Shown here: piece after piece, positions 1 to 8,021 of the stretch
Position numbering within the stretch: position 1 is the first letter of the stretch
Layout: each line of letters begins with the position of its first letter
Assembly: GCA_029255645.1 (NCBI GenBank)
Contig: JANLJE010000003.1
Span: forward strand, 1 to 64,000
Origin: Comamonadaceae bacterium
Lineage (GTDB): Bacteria > Pseudomonadota > Gammaproteobacteria > Burkholderiales > Rhodocyclaceae
Direction of reading: 5' to 3'
DNA: 64,000 nucleotides
The notes under the pieces: model-generated
Seen by the model: only the letters and a program-made list of their open reading frames with translations
The model's database searches: none
Told to the model about the DNA's origin: nothing
Position numbers and translations under genes: made by a program

Positions 1-52
1 GATTCGTTTGCTCGCTTGACACGGGCCGACTAATGGGTGTCCCCTATTATTT
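1..52. repeat. 52-bp direct repeat, copy 1
   Basis: This block begins at the window edge and recurs, apparently without mismatch, at 169-220, an offset of 168 bp. It may extend to the left of the window. No coding frame runs through it. The pair brackets copies of a shorter GACCCTGACCCCTTT-type motif, so the whole stretch looks like an intergenic repeat cluster or the edge of a decayed mobile element. Confidence 0.8.
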
Positions 53-60
53 GATGCGAT

Positions 61-270
61 CTCCCAATTAAATGACCCTGACCCCTTTAATTCACTTTAA
101 TGCATTCTGGGAAATAATCGAGCCTGGCCCCTTTAATTTGTTAAATGACCCTGACCCCTTTTACTATGGATTCGTTTGCTCGCTTGACACGGGCCGACTA
201 ATGGGTGTCCCCTATTATTTTTCGATTGCACCTTATTTGCGAAATTAAATGACCCTGACCCCTTTAATTT
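61..270. repeat. Cluster of short AAATGACCCTGACCCCTTT-type repeats
   Basis: The core AAATGACCCTGACCCCTTT appears at about 67-92, 140-161 and 244-270, with a shortened form (CTGGCCCCTTTAATT) near 122-138. The ends AATTAAA and TTTAATT make the unit partly palindromic. Such motifs are common as dispersed intergenic repeats in betaproteobacteria and often lie near REP-associated transposases. That association is inferred, and no transposase is visible here. Confidence 0.6.
169..220. repeat. 52-bp direct repeat, copy 2
   Basis: Second copy of the block at 1-52. The two copies diverge immediately after the shared CCTATTATTT. Confidence 0.8.
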
Positions 271-512
271 CGCACAGGTGCCTCGTCGTGCAGTCGCTCC
301 TGGTCGGGTGACTGCTGCTGGTAGGCGACATTGAATACCTCCAGCGCATCGGCGAGCTTCGGTGCGCCGTCGTCAAAGGCCAGCAGCGAACGCCAGTTGG
401 CGGCCAGCTGGACCAGGCGCTGATGCTCTTTGTCGGAGAACGGCGCGTGCAGCACCTTCTCCAGCGTCTTGACCTGGCTCGACAGGCGGCTGTGCTCGCG
501 GTTGATGAGCAC
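264..512 (-). pseudogene. Small hypothetical ORF, probably missing its original start codon
   Basis: An 82-codon frame with a GTG at 512. The protein is hydrophilic and helical-looking, with no family I recognise. The frame stays open upstream to a stop at 558-560. A good ribosome-binding sequence (AAGGAG, 556-551) lies 8 nt before an ATC codon at 542-540, which is where an ATG would be expected (ATC GCC AAG CCA GAT). I infer that the native start was ATG and has mutated to ATC, or that a rare ATC start is used. The next usable start, the GTG, has no comparable Shine-Dalgarno sequence. It could also be the tail of a gene carried by a decayed mobile element. Confidence 0.35.
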
Positions 513-597
513 GGCGATCAGGGCGGGATCTGGCTTGGCGATGGCGATAACTCCTTGTCATTTCTTCCGTAAAGACCCTGCACCAAGGCCCTTATGG

Positions 598-632
598 AAA
601 AAACCCTGCCCCTCTTTCGAAGGACAGGGTTT
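598..632 (-). terminator. Rho-independent terminator of the S-layer-like gene
   Basis: On the minus strand AAACCCTGTCC and GGGGCAGGGTTT form a stem with one mismatch around a loop containing TTCGAAAG, followed by a run of T. It lies about 50 bp beyond the stop codon at 683 and is well placed to end that transcript. Confidence 0.75.
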
Positions 633-682
633 CAATTACCTCAAGCACCTACCCGAGGGCGGGCGCTTGTCTCCGGGGGAGA

Positions 683-3154
683 TTAGCCAATGAAGATTTC
701 ATTAGCAACGGTGGTGTCGGTCGTAACAACGGACACACCAACCACGCCGACCAGCTTGATGAGGGTGTCATCAGTGGTGTTAGTCACGCCGTTTCCTCCA
801 GCGTTGTACACATAAGTGTCGGAACCGGAGACGAACGCGTAGGTTTCGTTTGCAGTACCAGCAGCCTGAACAGCAGCGATGAAGTCAGCGACGGTCGCAC
901 CGGACTTGGCGGCGACACCGGCGTTCAGCGTAAAGCCAGCCAAAGCCGTCGTACCAACCACACCGGCAGCTGTGGTGAACACGAGCTTGTCAGTCGTGGC
1001 GACAACCGTACCGTTGGAGTAGTCGGTGATGGTGTCGAACAGCGTGCTGGTGATACCCGAATCTGCAGCGGCAAAGTTGAAGGTGTCGTTGCCTGCACCA
1101 CCGGTCAGCACGTCGTTACCCTTGCCACCAGTGATGATGTCGTTGCCTGCGCCAGCGCTGATGATGTCAGCAGCGTCACCACCAACAATGTTATCAACAC
1201 CATTAGAGCCGGTGATCTTGACACCGTTGGTACCACCGGTCGCGATGGTGACATCCAGACCGCTGGCGGTGGTGGCGGAAACAACCAGACCAGAAGCGTC
1301 AACTTCAGCAATCGAGTTCACCAGAGCAACGCCGTTCAGGTCGGCATACAGGTTACCCGTCACTACAACCTTGTCCAAAGCAGAGGAGGTTGCAGCGATG
1401 TCAATCATGTTGCCGGTAGAGGTGCTGGCAGCGCCAGTAGCATCAGTACCCTTAACGCTGGATACGTTCAGGATGTCAACACCAACCGCATTCAGAACAC
1501 CGTAGTCGGTCACAGCAGCACCACCGCCAGCAACCGTGTCCTTCAGGACCAGATTGACGGTATCGGAGTTGTTGCCTGCCAGGGTTGCATCGGTGATTTC
1601 AACAGCCAGAATGTCGGTGTTGGTACCAGCGTCAGCGTTCAGCTCAACGGTCACGCCAGAGGTCACGCTCGACAGGGTCGAGGTTGCAGCCGGGTCGAAG
1701 CCTGCAGCGAACACGAAGCTATTCACGCCATCGAAACGGCTTGCATCGATGTCGCCGGTCAGCGCATCAGTTACCTTCAGCACTTCGATGTTCGACAGGT
1801 TGTCGTTCACCAGAGCCTTGTCTGCAGCAACGTAAGCCTGGACAGTCGTCACACTGGCTTGGGTCAGTTGCAGGGTGTCGGTACCGGCACCACCGTCGAA
1901 CTTATCGCTCTTGTTGAACTTGGCGCCAAAGTTAGCGGTATCGTTACCTGCGCCGCCGGTGACGGTCACGTTAGCACCAGTCGTATCTTCGAGGACTGCA
2001 GTCACGCCAGCGGTGTTGGCAGAAGCATCAACAGTCGTAACCAGAGCAAACTTGGTCGTACCGTTCATGTTCACGATAGCAGCCTTGTCGCCAGCGACAG
2101 TGACCTTGGTCACGGTGTCAGCCACAGCAGCAGTGCCGTCACCCAGTTCAACATTGCTTGCCGTACCGGTGGCGGTCAGATTGACGGTGGCCAGAGCGGC
2201 ACCATCCAGCTTCAGGATAACTGCGCCAGCGGTAGCGGAGCCGAGCTTGTTAACCGTCACGTTAGCATCGGTTGCAGCAGCTGCGACCTTGAATTCAACG
2301 GTATCAGCAGCGGCTTGGTTTGCAACGCTCAGAGAAGTCGCATTCGCACCAACGGTGAAGATTTGGCCAGTAGCAACGCCATCCAACTGAACAGCGGTCA
2401 CGTCAGCATTGTTGGACAGGTTGGTGCTAGTGGTCGTGCCGTTCAGGTAAACCGTTTCGATACCGCTGAACGTAGGCAATTCGCCAGCTGTGCCATACAG
2501 CTTCAGCGTGTCGTTACCTGCGCCACCAACCAGCTGGTCACCAGCCATAACGGTCTTGGTAGCTGTGGAGTTATCACCGATGAAGGTGTCGTTGCCGCTG
2601 GTACCGGTCAGATTGTCCACACCTGCAGTGAGCGTAAAAGTCTCCCCATTCTGAACCCCACCCGTCTTGGCGGCCTCGACGGTCGCGGGATCATCGGTGA
2701 CGTTTGCCAGGATGGCGCTGGCGCCGGCGACGTTGCCGTTGTGTTCGCCATACCACTGGGCGACTTCGACCTTGTTGTTGAAGAGGGCGGCGCTCGTCAG
2801 GCCGGCAGGGTCGCTGCCGCTGTAGTTGGCGACCACGTTGATCATCTCGGCGATGACGGAGCCGGGGGTGGCGCCATTCAGCTTGCCGGTCCAGTAGTTG
2901 AGGCCTTCATTATCGGCCGTGCGGCCCAGGACGTTCGTATAGAAGTTTCCGATGATTTCCTGGTTGGTGAGGTAGGCGGGATAGAGGGTGCGGGCGGGGG
3001 CGGTGGCGTACATGGTGTTGGCCACATCGACGATGGACCTGCCGGTGCCGAGTTCATTGACCCAGTAGCCCAGACCTTCGCCATCGGGAGCGCGGCCAAA
3101 GAGGCCGACATAGAGTTGGGACACCTGGGTCCGCATTTCAACGGTAATTGCCAT
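683..3154 (-). CDS. Large DUF4214 / RTX-repeat secreted surface protein (S-layer-like)
   Basis: An 823-residue protein, very rich in Ala, Thr, Gly, Val and Asn, almost free of Cys and Lys-poor: the composition of secreted S-layer or adhesin proteins. There is no Sec signal peptide. The first ~120 residues carry DUF4214-type motifs (VLGRTADNEGLNYW and a second GRAPDGEGLGYW). The middle is a long beta-rich repetitive region, and near residues 655-700 there is a block of RTX nonapeptides of the GGxGNDxL type. A C-terminal, uncleaved signal is the rule for RTX proteins exported by type I secretion, so export by a TolC-linked type I system is inferred. GAGGAGT 7 nt before the ATG supports the start. 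It is monocistronic, with its own terminator and a 276-bp leader region. Likely a structural surface layer or adhesin. Confidence 0.8.
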   Translation of the reverse strand: MAITVEMRTQVSQLYVGLFGRAPDGEGLGYWVNELGTGRSIVDVANTMYATAPARTLYPAYLTNQEIIGNFYTNVLGRTADNEGLNYWTGKLNGATPGSVIAEMINVVANYSGSDPAGLTSAALFNNKVEVAQWYGEHNGNVAGASAILANVTDDPATVEAAKTGGVQNGETFTLTAGVDNLTGTSGNDTFIGDNSTATKTVMAGDQLVGGAGNDTLKLYGTAGELPTFSGIETVYLNGTTTSTNLSNNADVTAVQLDGVATGQIFTVGANATSLSVANQAAADTVEFKVAAAATDANVTVNKLGSATAGAVILKLDGAALATVNLTATGTASNVELGDGTAAVADTVTKVTVAGDKAAIVNMNGTTKFALVTTVDASANTAGVTAVLEDTTGANVTVTGGAGNDTANFGAKFNKSDKFDGGAGTDTLQLTQASVTTVQAYVAADKALVNDNLSNIEVLKVTDALTGDIDASRFDGVNSFVFAAGFDPAATSTLSSVTSGVTVELNADAGTNTDILAVEITDATLAGNNSDTVNLVLKDTVAGGGAAVTDYGVLNAVGVDILNVSSVKGTDATGAASTSTGNMIDIAATSSALDKVVVTGNLYADLNGVALVNSIAEVDASGLVVSATTASGLDVTIATGGTNGVKITGSNGVDNIVGGDAADIISAGAGNDIITGGKGNDVLTGGAGNDTFNFAAADSGITSTLFDTITDYSNGTVVATTDKLVFTTAAGVVGTTALAGFTLNAGVAAKSGATVADFIAAVQAAGTANETYAFVSGSDTYVYNAGGNGVTNTTDDTLIKLVGVVGVSVVTTDTTVANEIFIG

Positions 3155-3239
3155 AAAGATTTACTCCTCTAAAAAAATTTTGATCACGGTGCCGTTGGGG
3201 GCTACCCGCTGGTCCGTGACCCGTCTGGGGCCTTGCGGC

Positions 3240-3259
3240 CCGTTCTTGATCAAGAACGG
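3240..3259. promoter_or_regulatory. 20-bp perfect palindrome in the S-layer-like gene leader
   Basis: The half-site CCGTTCTTGA is followed by its exact complement, 86 bp upstream of the ATG at 3154. It could be an operator, or an RNA hairpin in the 5' untranslated region; long structured leaders are common for highly expressed surface-layer genes. Which of these it is cannot be told from sequence alone. The rest of 3155-3430 holds no gene. Confidence 0.45.
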
Positions 3260-3430
3260 CTCTTTCCTTAAGCCGCGGCCAGTGTCGGCGATACCGGAGG
3301 GTATGCGTGTGACCAGCATCACACTTTCGCAAACGCGTCGGGCAGGGCGGGAGGCATGCGAAACCTCCGCCAGGGGCGCCATCGCCAGGCTAGAGCGCGC
3401 CTGACGGGGCTTGGGGTGCGGGAAGGGGTT

Positions 3431-4687
3431 TCAGAAATTGCGGCTCAGCCCCAGGCTCAACTGGTGCGCCCGCTGGTTGAACAGGGCGAGGTTGCTGTGC
3501 TGTTCTTGCAGTTCGAGGGCGAGGCGGGCTTCCCAGCGGGTTCCCAGGGGCTGGCGCAGGGCCAGGCTGAACTGCTGACGCCAGAGGCTGCGCCGGGCAT
3601 CGTCTTCGAGCAGGGGGCTGTAGCCTGCCTGGTCCTGGCTATGGCTGCGCTGCCACTGGAGTTCGAGGCTGGCGCCGTTTTCCAGGCGGTGGCTGGCTTC
3701 CAGGGTGAGTTCGTATTCGCGGCTGTTGCCGCCGGGCTGGTCGGCTTCGGCTCGTTCTTGCCCGAGCCGGATTTGCCCGCCGAGCTGGGTGGCGGGGCCA
3801 GGCTTATAAGCCAGCGCGAGGTTGAGCCAGAGGTAGCGGCCATCGAGCGGCAGGCCGGGGTAGCGGCGGTATTCGAGTTCGCCGCCCCAGGCCAGGCGCC
3901 AGCCGGCCTGGTTGTAGAGGCGCTGGAGCTGCAGGCGGCTACTTTGCACCAGGGTGTTGCCGCCCAGGCTGGCGTGCTGGAGCAGCAGGCTGGCTTGCCA
4001 GGCGCGCCCGGCCGGGTCGGGCTGGGTCTGGTAGATGAGGCCGCCTTGCAGGTCGAGCTGGTTGTAGTCCTTTTCGTGATTCATTTCCCGCGCTTGCAAC
4101 TGCACGAGGGGGTAGAGGCTGCCGCCGGCCAGGGGCCAGCGCCGCCAGGCTTCGAGGCCAAGCTGGGTGAAGCGATCGCCACGGGGCCGCTGTTCGGGGG
4201 CAAGCGGCAGGGCGAGGCGCTGGCCGCCGGGCAGGGTGAGGGTGATCTGCTCCTGGGTGAGGCCGCCATTGACGTTGTTGCTGTAGCCATAGTCGAGGTT
4301 GAGCTTGCCTTGCCAGGCTTGGGAGGGCGGAGGGGATAGGGATGGGGACGCTTGCTGCCAGGCTCTTTCCCAGTATTCGATCTGCTGGAGCAGGGCGAGG
4401 GAGAGGGGAAATTGCTGGCGCAGGTAGGCGAGGTGTTCGAGGGCGGCGGCTGGGTCGCCACTTTGGTAGGTGGCCAGGGCCAGGTCGATCCAGGCGCCGG
4501 CAAAGCCGGGTTGTTCGGCAACGATGTCTTCCAGGAGCTGGCGGGCGGCCTGGGGCTGGCCTTGATCGAGCAGGCGGAGGGCCTGCTGGTAGCGTTGTTC
4601 GGGCGGGGCGGGGGGCGGCTCGGCGGCGCGGGCGGGGGCCGCCACAAGCAGCAGGAGGCAGAGCGCCAGGAAAGTCAGGCGGGACAA
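3431..4687 (-). CDS. TPR-containing outer-membrane beta-barrel protein (Slam/DUF560-like)
   Basis: A 418-residue protein with a Sec signal peptide ending at ARAA (about residue 21). A helical TPR-like segment follows (about 30-115; YQQALRLLDQGQPQAARQLL and AWIDLALATYQSGDPAAAL). From about 130 to the end there are amphipathic strands of alternating aromatic and polar residues, ending in a terminal Phe (LGLSRNF) as expected for a BamA-inserted barrel. TPR plus C-terminal barrel is the architecture of surface lipoprotein assembly modifiers (Slam, DUF560) and of some polysaccharide porins; I cannot separate these without a profile search. It lies 50 bp downstream of the FecR-domain gene in the same orientation, so both are probably one unit concerned with surface protein export or anchoring. 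Confidence 0.6.
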   Translation of the reverse strand: MSRLTFLALCLLLLVAAPARAAEPPPAPPEQRYQQALRLLDQGQPQAARQLLEDIVAEQPGFAGAWIDLALATYQSGDPAAALEHLAYLRQQFPLSLALLQQIEYWERAWQQASPSLSPPPSQAWQGKLNLDYGYSNNVNGGLTQEQITLTLPGGQRLALPLAPEQRPRGDRFTQLGLEAWRRWPLAGGSLYPLVQLQAREMNHEKDYNQLDLQGGLIYQTQPDPAGRAWQASLLLQHASLGGNTLVQSSRLQLQRLYNQAGWRLAWGGELEYRRYPGLPLDGRYLWLNLALAYKPGPATQLGGQIRLGQERAEADQPGGNSREYELTLEASHRLENGASLELQWQRSHSQDQAGYSPLLEDDARRSLWRQQFSLALRQPLGTRWEARLALELQEQHSNLALFNQRAHQLSLGLSRNF

Positions 4688-4737
4688 AGGATGGGAGGGA
4701 AGGCGGCAGGCGGCCGGCCGCGGTGGCCGGCCCGGGG

Positions 4738-6012
4738 TCAGCGCTTCCAGCGCGTGGCTCCGTAGAGGGCGCCGGCGGCGGGGTGGGCGTCAAAGAGGTA
4801 GCCGGCTTCTTCGGCCTGGGAGGCGACGATGCCGGTGACGCGCATGCTGGAGCGGGCCGGGTCGCTGATCAGGTTGCCCTGGAAGGTGATCTTGCCCTGG
4901 GCGGCGAGGGACAGGTCGGCACCGGGGGTGGCGGCGAGGAGGCGGGTCTGGAACTGGCGGCGGTCGAAATCGAGCGTGAGGGCGCCCTGGCCAAGGGGGA
5001 CGGGAATGAGCGCGCCCTGGGCTGTCTTGAGCCAGGCTTCGCCAGCGTCATAGCGCATGGCGAGGCTGCCCTGGGGCAGGACCAGGCGTTCGACGGGGCG
5101 CAAAAGGCCAAAGAGTTCGTTGCTGTAGGCGATTTCGCGCTCCGGGGTGAGCTGGCTTACCAGGGTGGGGGTGGGGGTGGCGACTGCCTGCCAGCGGCCC
5201 CAGACGAGGCGGCGGGATTCGGGCAGGGCGGACGCAGGGGCCGTGAGGGGTTCGGGCCGCTTGGCTTGCAGGGCTTGCAGCACTTCTTTTTCGGTCCTGG
5301 CCTGGGGCTCGCCGGGGGCGGACTGGAGGCTGGGGGCGGCCTTGCCATTTTCGTGCAGCTGGATCTGCGGGGTGTCGCCCTTTATACGGATTTCGAGGTA
5401 GGCCTGGGGGCTTCCGGCCAGCAGCTCGCGCCGGTAGGGGGTGGCGCAGGTGCTTTGCAGGTCGGCCTGGCAGCCTGGGCCGAGGGGATTGAGGGTGATG
5501 CCGCCTTTGAGGACGCTGACGCGGGTGACTTCTGCTTCGGTTTGCACGATGTAGTCGGTGCCGCGCAGCCCGATGGCGGCAACCGGGGTGGTGAAGCGGT
5601 AACGCTCGCGGTTGCTTTCGCCGGCTTTGCCCGAGATGGTGCGGGCGGTGCCGTTCTGGAGATGCAGGAGGACGCGGTTCTGGCCGGGGGCTTCGGGGTC
5701 GTAGCGGTATTGCCGGAGTTCGAGGCTGGAGCCGGGGCGCACGGCGATGAAGCCATTGTCGTTCATGCGCAGGTGCAGGTGGCCGTTGGCGGCGGTGCTG
5801 AGACGGTCGCCTTCGCGTACCTTCGTGCCCTTGGCAAGCTCTTGCTGCTGGCCTTGGCGCTCTAGCTTGGCGCCGCCTGCCACGAAGACGACTTCGCCTA
5901 CGCCCCCGGCTTCGTCCCAAGGCTCGGCAGCCATGACCCCGGCGGGGAAAAACGCACAGAACAAAGCCATCAGCCGCAGCTTGCGGCGGGCAGAACAAAG
6001 GAATATGGCCAT
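4738..6012 (-). CDS. FecR-domain periplasmic protein
   Basis: Start chosen at the ATG at 6012, with GGGAG about 10 nt upstream and a signal peptide right behind it (RRKLRLMALFCAFFPAGVMA|AEPW); a longer frame upstream lacks these signs. The mature protein begins with a FecR domain (about residues 45-185): GTKVREGDRLST, GFIAVRPGSSLELR, ATPVAAIGLRGTDY-like sequence and VLKGGI are its usual landmarks. The last ~200 residues are less conserved. In stand-alone form such proteins are found beside surface-protein export loci rather than iron-uptake sigma factors, and there is no sigma factor here. Co-transcribed with the TPR/barrel gene downstream. Confidence 0.75.
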   Translation of the reverse strand: MAIFLCSARRKLRLMALFCAFFPAGVMAAEPWDEAGGVGEVVFVAGGAKLERQGQQQELAKGTKVREGDRLSTAANGHLHLRMNDNGFIAVRPGSSLELRQYRYDPEAPGQNRVLLHLQNGTARTISGKAGESNRERYRFTTPVAAIGLRGTDYIVQTEAEVTRVSVLKGGITLNPLGPGCQADLQSTCATPYRRELLAGSPQAYLEIRIKGDTPQIQLHENGKAAPSLQSAPGEPQARTEKEVLQALQAKRPEPLTAPASALPESRRLVWGRWQAVATPTPTLVSQLTPEREIAYSNELFGLLRPVERLVLPQGSLAMRYDAGEAWLKTAQGALIPVPLGQGALTLDFDRRQFQTRLLAATPGADLSLAAQGKITFQGNLISDPARSSMRVTGIVASQAEEAGYLFDAHPAAGALYGATRWKR

Positions 6013-6313
6013 GGCGGTGACTCCCGGTGTTGCCTGTGATTGCGGTTTTTGCATTTCCGGACTATAGCAAGCGGCCGGCCGCCCGACCGGAAACGGGGTC
6101 CGATTATGCGCCATGTGGGCGAGCGCTTCAATTTTGCGGACCTGGGCCCGGGCCCGGGACGGGCAGGTGTTGCGCGCTTGCGACAGTCGCGCCGCCGCCG
6201 GGGAGCGGGGTTGTTGTTAGAATAGGCGCTTTTTGGCGTCGGCCTGGCTCCCTGGGTCGGCGGCGGTCTGTCTTGGTGTTTTCTTGGTGTGTTTTCTTTT
6301 TGCGAGGTGTTTC

Positions 6314-6613
6314 ATGGCGGCTTCTTCGAGACAAGTGAAGATCGATGGGGTGGATTATGTGCTGGCGGATCTGTCTGAGGCTTCCCGGACGCAGTTGATG
6401 AATATTCAGGCGGTGGATGGGGAGATTGCCCGTTTACAGCAGCAGCTGGCGTTCGCGCGCACGGCCCGGAGCGTGTATGTGGCGCTGCTGCGGGATTCGC
6501 TGAAGGAGGCGGAGGCGGCGGAGGATAAGAAAGAGGATAAGAAAGAGGTTCTGCCCGCCGAGGCGTCCGGGAAGAAGAAGTCGGCCCGCAAGCCGGCCGG
6601 GTCGGACGTTTGA
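6314..6613 (+). CDS. DUF6447-family small protein
   Basis: A 99-residue protein. The start at 6314 follows GAGGTG by 6 nt; an upstream in-frame extension encodes an unrelated hydrophobic stretch and is not used. The N-terminal 65 residues (KIDGVDYVLADLS, QAVDGEIARLQQQLAFARTARSVYVALL) match my memory of the DUF6447 pattern of a short beta hairpin plus coiled coil. The tail is charged and low complexity (KKEDKKE). Its stop is followed 2 nt later by the SapC start, so the two are co-translated. Function unknown; the family tends to sit near SapC and type I secretion genes. Confidence 0.65.
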   Translation: MAASSRQVKIDGVDYVLADLSEASRTQLMNIQAVDGEIARLQQQLAFARTARSVYVALLRDSLKEAEAAEDKKEDKKEVLPAEASGKKKSARKPAGSDV

Positions 6614-6615
6614 TC

Positions 6616-7422
6616 ATGGCGGACTTGATTCCGGTCAGTTTTGCCGAGTTCGGCAACAAGCGCTGGCGTCGCCCGGCGACCTTGGCTCACGGCCGCCAGG
6701 AGGTGCTGGTGGGTTTGTCCTTGCCCGAGATGTTCAAGGCGGTGACTTGCTTGCCGTTGGCTTTTGCGCCGCAGGGGGAGGCTTTTGTGCCGGTGGCGGT
6801 GCTGGGCTTGAAGTCCTGCCAGAATTTGTTCGTGGCGCCGGATGGCCGTTGGCTGGGTGAGTATGTGCCGGCGGCCTTGCGCGCCTATCCTTTTCGCTTG
6901 CTGCAGGATCAAAATGGCCAGCAGTTGCTGGGTTTTGATCGGGAGAGCGGTTTGCTGACCGAGGCTGATCAGCCCGGGGAGCCGTTTTTTGAGGCGGAGG
7001 GCAAGCCGGCTGCGGTGATCCAGGAGTTGCTGGTTTTTCTGAGCCAGATGGAGCAGGGCCGCAAGCAGGCGGTGTCGTTGTCGGCGTTGTTGCGGCAGCA
7101 TGGCTTGATCCAGCCCTGGCCGGTGCAGGTGCAGGGGCCGGATGGCAAGGAGGCCGCTCTGGAGGGTTTGTTCCGGGTGGATGAGGCGGCGCTGCGGACT
7201 TTGCCGCTGGAGGCGCTGGGGGCTTTGCGCGATGCGGGGGCCTTCCCTTTGATGTATTGCCAGTTGCTGTCGATGCAGCATCTGGGCCGCCTGGCGCAGT
7301 TGGCGGAGGCGCTTGCGCGGGCGGAACAGGCGGCACCGCTGCCGTTGACTCCGGATGCGCAGGAGCTGGATCTGAGTTTTCTGAATCACGATGGGGCGAT
7401 CAAGCTGGGAGGGGTGCGCTAG
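6616..7422 (+). CDS. SapC family protein
   Basis: A 268-residue soluble protein. The N-terminal portion (FAEFGNKRWRRP, LSLPEMFKAVTCLPLAFAP, QNLFVAPDGRWLGEYVPAALRAYPF, LLGFDRESGLL) is the characteristic SapC signature. SapC proteins were first described in a Campylobacter S-layer secretion locus and are otherwise uncharacterised. No signal peptide or membrane segment is visible. It sits in a compact three-gene unit with the DUF6447 gene upstream and the unknown gene directly downstream, 3 kb from the S-layer-like gene, so a role in surface-protein secretion or modification is inferred. Third-codon positions are richer in G and T than in most other plus-strand genes of the window. Confidence 0.85.
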   Translation: MADLIPVSFAEFGNKRWRRPATLAHGRQEVLVGLSLPEMFKAVTCLPLAFAPQGEAFVPVAVLGLKSCQNLFVAPDGRWLGEYVPAALRAYPFRLLQDQNGQQLLGFDRESGLLTEADQPGEPFFEAEGKPAAVIQELLVFLSQMEQGRKQAVSLSALLRQHGLIQPWPVQVQGPDGKEAALEGLFRVDEAALRTLPLEALGALRDAGAFPLMYCQLLSMQHLGRLAQLAEALARAEQAAPLPLTPDAQELDLSFLNHDGAIKLGGVR

Positions 7423-7959
7423 GTGCGCCGGGTGCTCGAGCGGGTAACGACGGAGTTTGTTGCGGCTGAGGATCGCCTCCGCCTGGCCGGGGTCAGCGCG
7501 GAGGGGCGGGTCGTGCTGTGGCTGACGCGCCGTTTGCTGGAGCGCTTGTTGCCGGCCTTGTTTGCCTGGCTGGAAGGGACGGGACCGGCGGCTGATGGTG
7601 CGGCCGGCGCGATGGGGGCTGCGCCGGCACTGTGGGAGTTTCAGCAGCAGTGGGCTCAGTCTGCGGCTCTGGCGGCCTTGCAGGCCGGGCCGCCGGTGCC
7701 GGCGGATGCGGCCGATGCGGTCGGGCTGGTGACGACGGTGAGTGTGGCGTCGTCCGCGGCGGCTTTGTCCTTGACTTTCATGGATGAGGCGCAGGGCCTG
7801 GAGGCGGTGCTGCCAATGTCGGCGGCCAATTTGCGTCAGTGGTTGCAGGTGGTGTGGCGCCAGTATGTGCGGGCGGAATGGCCGCTGGAGCTGTGGCCGG
7901 CGTGGTTGCGGGAGGAGCCGGGCGGTAGTGCCGGTACCCGGCCGGCTTATCTGCACTGA
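7423..7959 (+). CDS. Unknown protein encoded directly after SapC
   Basis: A 178-residue protein starting at a GTG that immediately follows the SapC stop codon, implying translational coupling. It is leucine-, alanine- and arginine-rich with no signal peptide. An N-terminal helical part (RVLERVTTEFVAAEDRLRL, LTRRLLERLLPALFAWL) is followed by an Ala/Gly linker and a C-terminal part with alternating hydrophobic strands (AAALSLTF, ANLRQWLQVVW). I do not recognise the family. The tight arrangement with DUF6447 and SapC suggests a shared function. It ends just before the convergent metalloprotease gene. Confidence 0.7.
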   Translation: MRRVLERVTTEFVAAEDRLRLAGVSAEGRVVLWLTRRLLERLLPALFAWLEGTGPAADGAAGAMGAAPALWEFQQQWAQSAALAALQAGPPVPADAADAVGLVTTVSVASSAAALSLTFMDEAQGLEAVLPMSAANLRQWLQVVWRQYVRAEWPLELWPAWLREEPGGSAGTRPAYLH

Positions 7960-8021
7960 GCTGGATTGAGCTGGATTGAGTTCTGCCCGGTGCGCCGGCG
8001 GTGCTGCCTTCCTTCTGGCGA

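Noticed and set aside
1859..3172. Long plus-strand frame of 437 codons opposite the S-layer-like gene
   Set aside because: It is the antisense shadow of a repetitive, GC-rich gene that has a good start, RTX motifs and a terminator on the other strand.
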